Source of the DNA: Halovenus salina
Lineage (GTDB): Archaea > Halobacteriota > Halobacteria > Halobacteriales > Haloarculaceae
DNA: 64,000 nucleotides
Direction: 5' to 3'
Assembly (NCBI RefSeq): GCF_026410925.1
Contig: NZ_CP112972.1
Location: forward strand, 3,162,001-3,226,000
The position numbers and the translations under genes are program-made. This document shows positions 62,409 through 64,000 of the stretch, one piece after another. Every line of letters starts with the position of its first letter. Position 1 is the first letter of the stretch. Below the pieces are notes generated by a model, which saw only the letters and a program-made list of their open reading frames with translations, had not been told where the DNA came from and ran no database searches.

Positions 62409-62765
62409 TCAGACGTACTGATTGACGATGTTGAGAATCTCGTCGAGTTCGTCACCGGACAGCGAGTATCGTTCCTGTGCGAACACCGCACGCAGTTCGT
62501 CTCGGTCAAGGGGCTTGATGTCGACAATCTTGTTCGCGGTCTTCTCGTCGACCTTGTCGAGGTCGGCCAGCTTGTCGGCGAACTCGCGGGCGTCGTCGGG
62601 GTCGAGCTCTGCGAAGCGGTTTGTGTGCTCGATGGCTCGGGCGAGTTCGTATCGCATCTCGCGGTCGTCGTCGGTCGCGCGCTCGACTTCGAGACGCTCC
62701 AGAATCTCTTTTGTCTCGGCGACTGTCAGATACTCCTCGTCGACTTTCTCTTTGAATATTGTCAT
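62409..62765 (-). CDS. rpoF: DNA-directed RNA polymerase subunit Rpo4 (RpoF)
   Basis: A 118-residue subunit (homologue of eukaryotic Rpb4) that pairs with Rpo7 in the polymerase stalk. It begins MTIFKEKVDEEYLTVAETKE and ends KPLDRDELRAVFAQERYSLS, DELDEILNIVNQYV, typical of the family. ATG 62765 is used. Many haloarchaea have rpl21e directly upstream; that gene is not here. A hairpin lies in the probable leader. Confidence 0.92.
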   Translation of the reverse strand: MTIFKEKVDEEYLTVAETKEILERLEVERATDDDREMRYELARAIEHTNRFAELDPDDAREFADKLADLDKVDEKTANKIVDIKPLDRDELRAVFAQERYSLSGDELDEILNIVNQYV

Positions 62766-62789
62766 GATTGGGTCCTGTCGAAGATATTC

Positions 62790-62813
62790 GCTCGTCCGGG
62801 CGGACGGACGAGC
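62790..62813 (-). promoter_or_regulatory. Perfect 9-bp hairpin in the rpoF leader / after mutY
   Basis: GCTCGTCCG (62790-62798) and CGGACGAGC (62805-62813) pair around a 6-nt loop, 25 bp before rpoF and 140 bp after mutY on the same strand. It could end the mutY transcript or act in the rpoF leader. Confidence 0.45.
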
Positions 62814-62955
62814 CTCGCTGTTCGTGCCGGTATAGATAATCAAGCGAAAAATACCTGCCGAATCTGGGTTGCCCTAATTTGTCTCTTCTCGCGAGTGGAC
62901 TGCGGTTCAGGAACCTCCTCACGTGCGCGGGTACGCTCCCGCTTTGTCGTCAACG

Positions 62956-63879
62956 CTACTCCTGTAGTCTGGCGACCGTCGACCCTTCTCGCTCGCGCAG
63001 TTGGACCATCCCCTCCTCAGACAGGTCCTCCAGAAGGCCACGGAGCCAGTCTCTGCCGTGGTCACCGTCGGGCGTGTAGTCGACCCGGATTCGCGGGCCG
63101 AGGTTGTCGAGCTCCAGTTCGCCGTGTTCGCTCAAGGCACGGACGACCCTGCCACGAAACTGCCGGCGACTCCCCTCGAAACTCGGCTGTGTCGGAACGT
63201 CCGGCGCGGTGAAATCGCCCGTCTGGTAGGCATGACACCACTCTCGCCACGGACAGCCCGCCTCGTCACAGCTTGGGGTCTGCTCGCAGGCCGTGCCGCC
63301 CAGTTCCATAATCGCGTTGTTCCAGAGCCGAGACTCTCCGTCTGGCATGAGGTCGCTCGCACGCTGTTCGAAGGCATCGTCGTCGTCGGGAACACCGAAC
63401 GCCCGATAGAGGACACGTTTGACGTTCGTATCGACCACGGCGTCGCCGTTGTTGAACGCGAAGCTGGCAACGGCGTTTGCGGTGTAGGGGCCGACACCCA
63501 TTAGCTCCTGCAGGCTCTCCGGCGTCTGTGGGAACTCGCCGTCAAACTCTGTACAGACCTGCCCCGCGGCCTCGTGGAGGTACTTCGCGCGGTTGTTGTA
63601 GCCAAGGCTGTGGTCGGTCCAGAAGCCGACGACCGCCGCGCGGTCGGCATCGGCAAGCGCCTCGACGGTCGGCCACCGGTCCAGAAACCCCTCCCAGGCG
63701 TCGACGACTCGGCCGAGCTGGGTCTGTTGGCTCATCACCTCGGAGACGAGAATCTCGTAGGGGTCGGTCGTCTCCCGCCAGGGGAACTCCCGATGGTCTG
63801 TTTCGTACCACCCGCGGAGACCGTCCCTGACGGCGACGAGATCGAGGTCGTCGAACCGCCCGCTGTCGGCGTCGCTCAT
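62956..63879 (-). CDS. mutY: A/G-specific adenine DNA glycosylase
   Basis: A 307-residue HhH-GPD base-excision enzyme removing adenine opposite 8-oxoguanine. Visible are FPWRETTDPYEILVSEVMSQ (catalytic Glu), QTQLGRVVDAWEGFLDRWPT, and the HhH motif ELMGVGPYTANAVASFAFNN, followed by VVDTNVKRVLYRAFGV (catalytic Asp). The iron-sulfur cluster Cys are in CEQTPSCDEAGCPWREWC, spacing C-x5-C-x4-C-x5-C instead of the common x6-x2-x5. No MutT-like C-domain is present; a short winged-helix-like tail (LDNLGPRIRVDYTPDGD) replaces it. ATG 63879 is used. Confidence 0.9.
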   Translation of the reverse strand: MSDADSGRFDDLDLVAVRDGLRGWYETDHREFPWRETTDPYEILVSEVMSQQTQLGRVVDAWEGFLDRWPTVEALADADRAAVVGFWTDHSLGYNNRAKYLHEAAGQVCTEFDGEFPQTPESLQELMGVGPYTANAVASFAFNNGDAVVDTNVKRVLYRAFGVPDDDDAFEQRASDLMPDGESRLWNNAIMELGGTACEQTPSCDEAGCPWREWCHAYQTGDFTAPDVPTQPSFEGSRRQFRGRVVRALSEHGELELDNLGPRIRVDYTPDGDHGRDWLRGLLEDLSEEGMVQLREREGSTVARLQE

Positions 63880-63963
63880 CACCGGGTCTGAGACAGCCAC
63901 GGGTTTGTGCCTACCGATACGTGCCACCGGTGACCACAAGTGCGACGACCATCTACGATAGAT

Positions 63964-64000
63964 ATGAGCGACAATCCGTTGGTTGCCGGGCTGTACGACC
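63964..64000 (+). CDS. Start of a gene cut by the window edge
   Basis: ATG 63964 begins MSDNPLVAGLYD and continues beyond the window. It is divergent from mutY with 84 bp between starts. Too little sequence remains to name the product. Confidence 0.45.
   Translation, partial: MSDNPLVAGLYD

Overview
The window is chromosomal DNA of a halophilic archaeon (class Halobacteria). Its proteins are strongly acidic, coding GC is high, and many genes start at or near a TATA-like element about 25-30 bp upstream, as in leaderless haloarchaeal transcripts. It carries archaeal marker genes: transcription factor TFS, RNA polymerase subunit Rpo4/RpoF, a KsgA-type rRNA dimethylase, an archaeal lipid prenyltransferase homologue, CofD for coenzyme F420, a presenilin-like protease and Lhr helicase. 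The genus cannot be fixed from the sequence alone.

Layout. 1-3.5 kb: end of a branched-chain amino-acid type ABC transporter and an Ldh-family dehydrogenase. 3.8 kb: tRNA-Glu(UUC). 4.8-10.2 kb: an isoprenoid neighbourhood with a geranylgeranyl-reductase-like flavoprotein, an unassigned protein with an Asp-rich DDVDD motif, a long PcrB/GGGPS-like prenyltransferase and a CrtI-like desaturase. 10-20 kb: lipoprotein, acyl-CoA dehydrogenase, hydrolase, HtpX, Lhr helicase, DUF255 protein, thioredoxin, cysteine synthase. 20.4-22 kb: Lrp/AsnC regulator divergent from carA, with paired operator-like palindromes. 22-36 kb: a small-RNA candidate, UspA, an MFS carrier, M29 aminopeptidase, methylmalonyl-CoA epimerase and mutase, acetyl-CoA synthetase, then a gene-poor stretch of regulators and small membrane proteins. 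36.5-41.2 kb: HD phosphohydrolase and an overlapping operon cofD / Dus-like / CitG-like / DUF447. 41-44 kb: aldo/keto reductase, pyrIB, ParA-like ATPase. 44-56.7 kb: two RecA/KaiC-like proteins with broken P-loops, FAH and HAD hydrolases, a kinase-like protein, 3-hydroxyacyl-CoA dehydrogenase, OCD family, presenilin-like protease, MFS, PurN-PurH fusion, a three-gene RecA-like/coiled-coil/acidic-protein cluster, and tfs. 56.7-60.3 kb: an AT-rich integrated element with a tyrosine recombinase, a two-gene ribbon-helix-helix-like operon and 39-bp direct repeats. 60.3-64 kb: hemK2, ksgA, DUF655, rpoF, mutY.

The most unusual signals are non-coding. Three copies of a 109-bp inverted-repeat element (MITE-like), plus one decayed copy, each begin immediately after a TGA stop codon, and that TGA is duplicated at the far end as a 3-bp target duplication. 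Four 27-nt hairpin repeats built on TGCAAGAT/ATCTTGCA lie in gene-poor gaps. Two larger nested inverted-repeat elements (25.5 and 48.5 kb) share a GGCGGrAyTGAAAGGG-type core. A promoter-plus-two-hairpin segment at 22.2-22.3 kb looks like an unannotated small RNA. Among proteins, the unassigned DDVDD protein next to a diverged GGGPS is the best candidate for an undescribed lipid or isoprenoid function.
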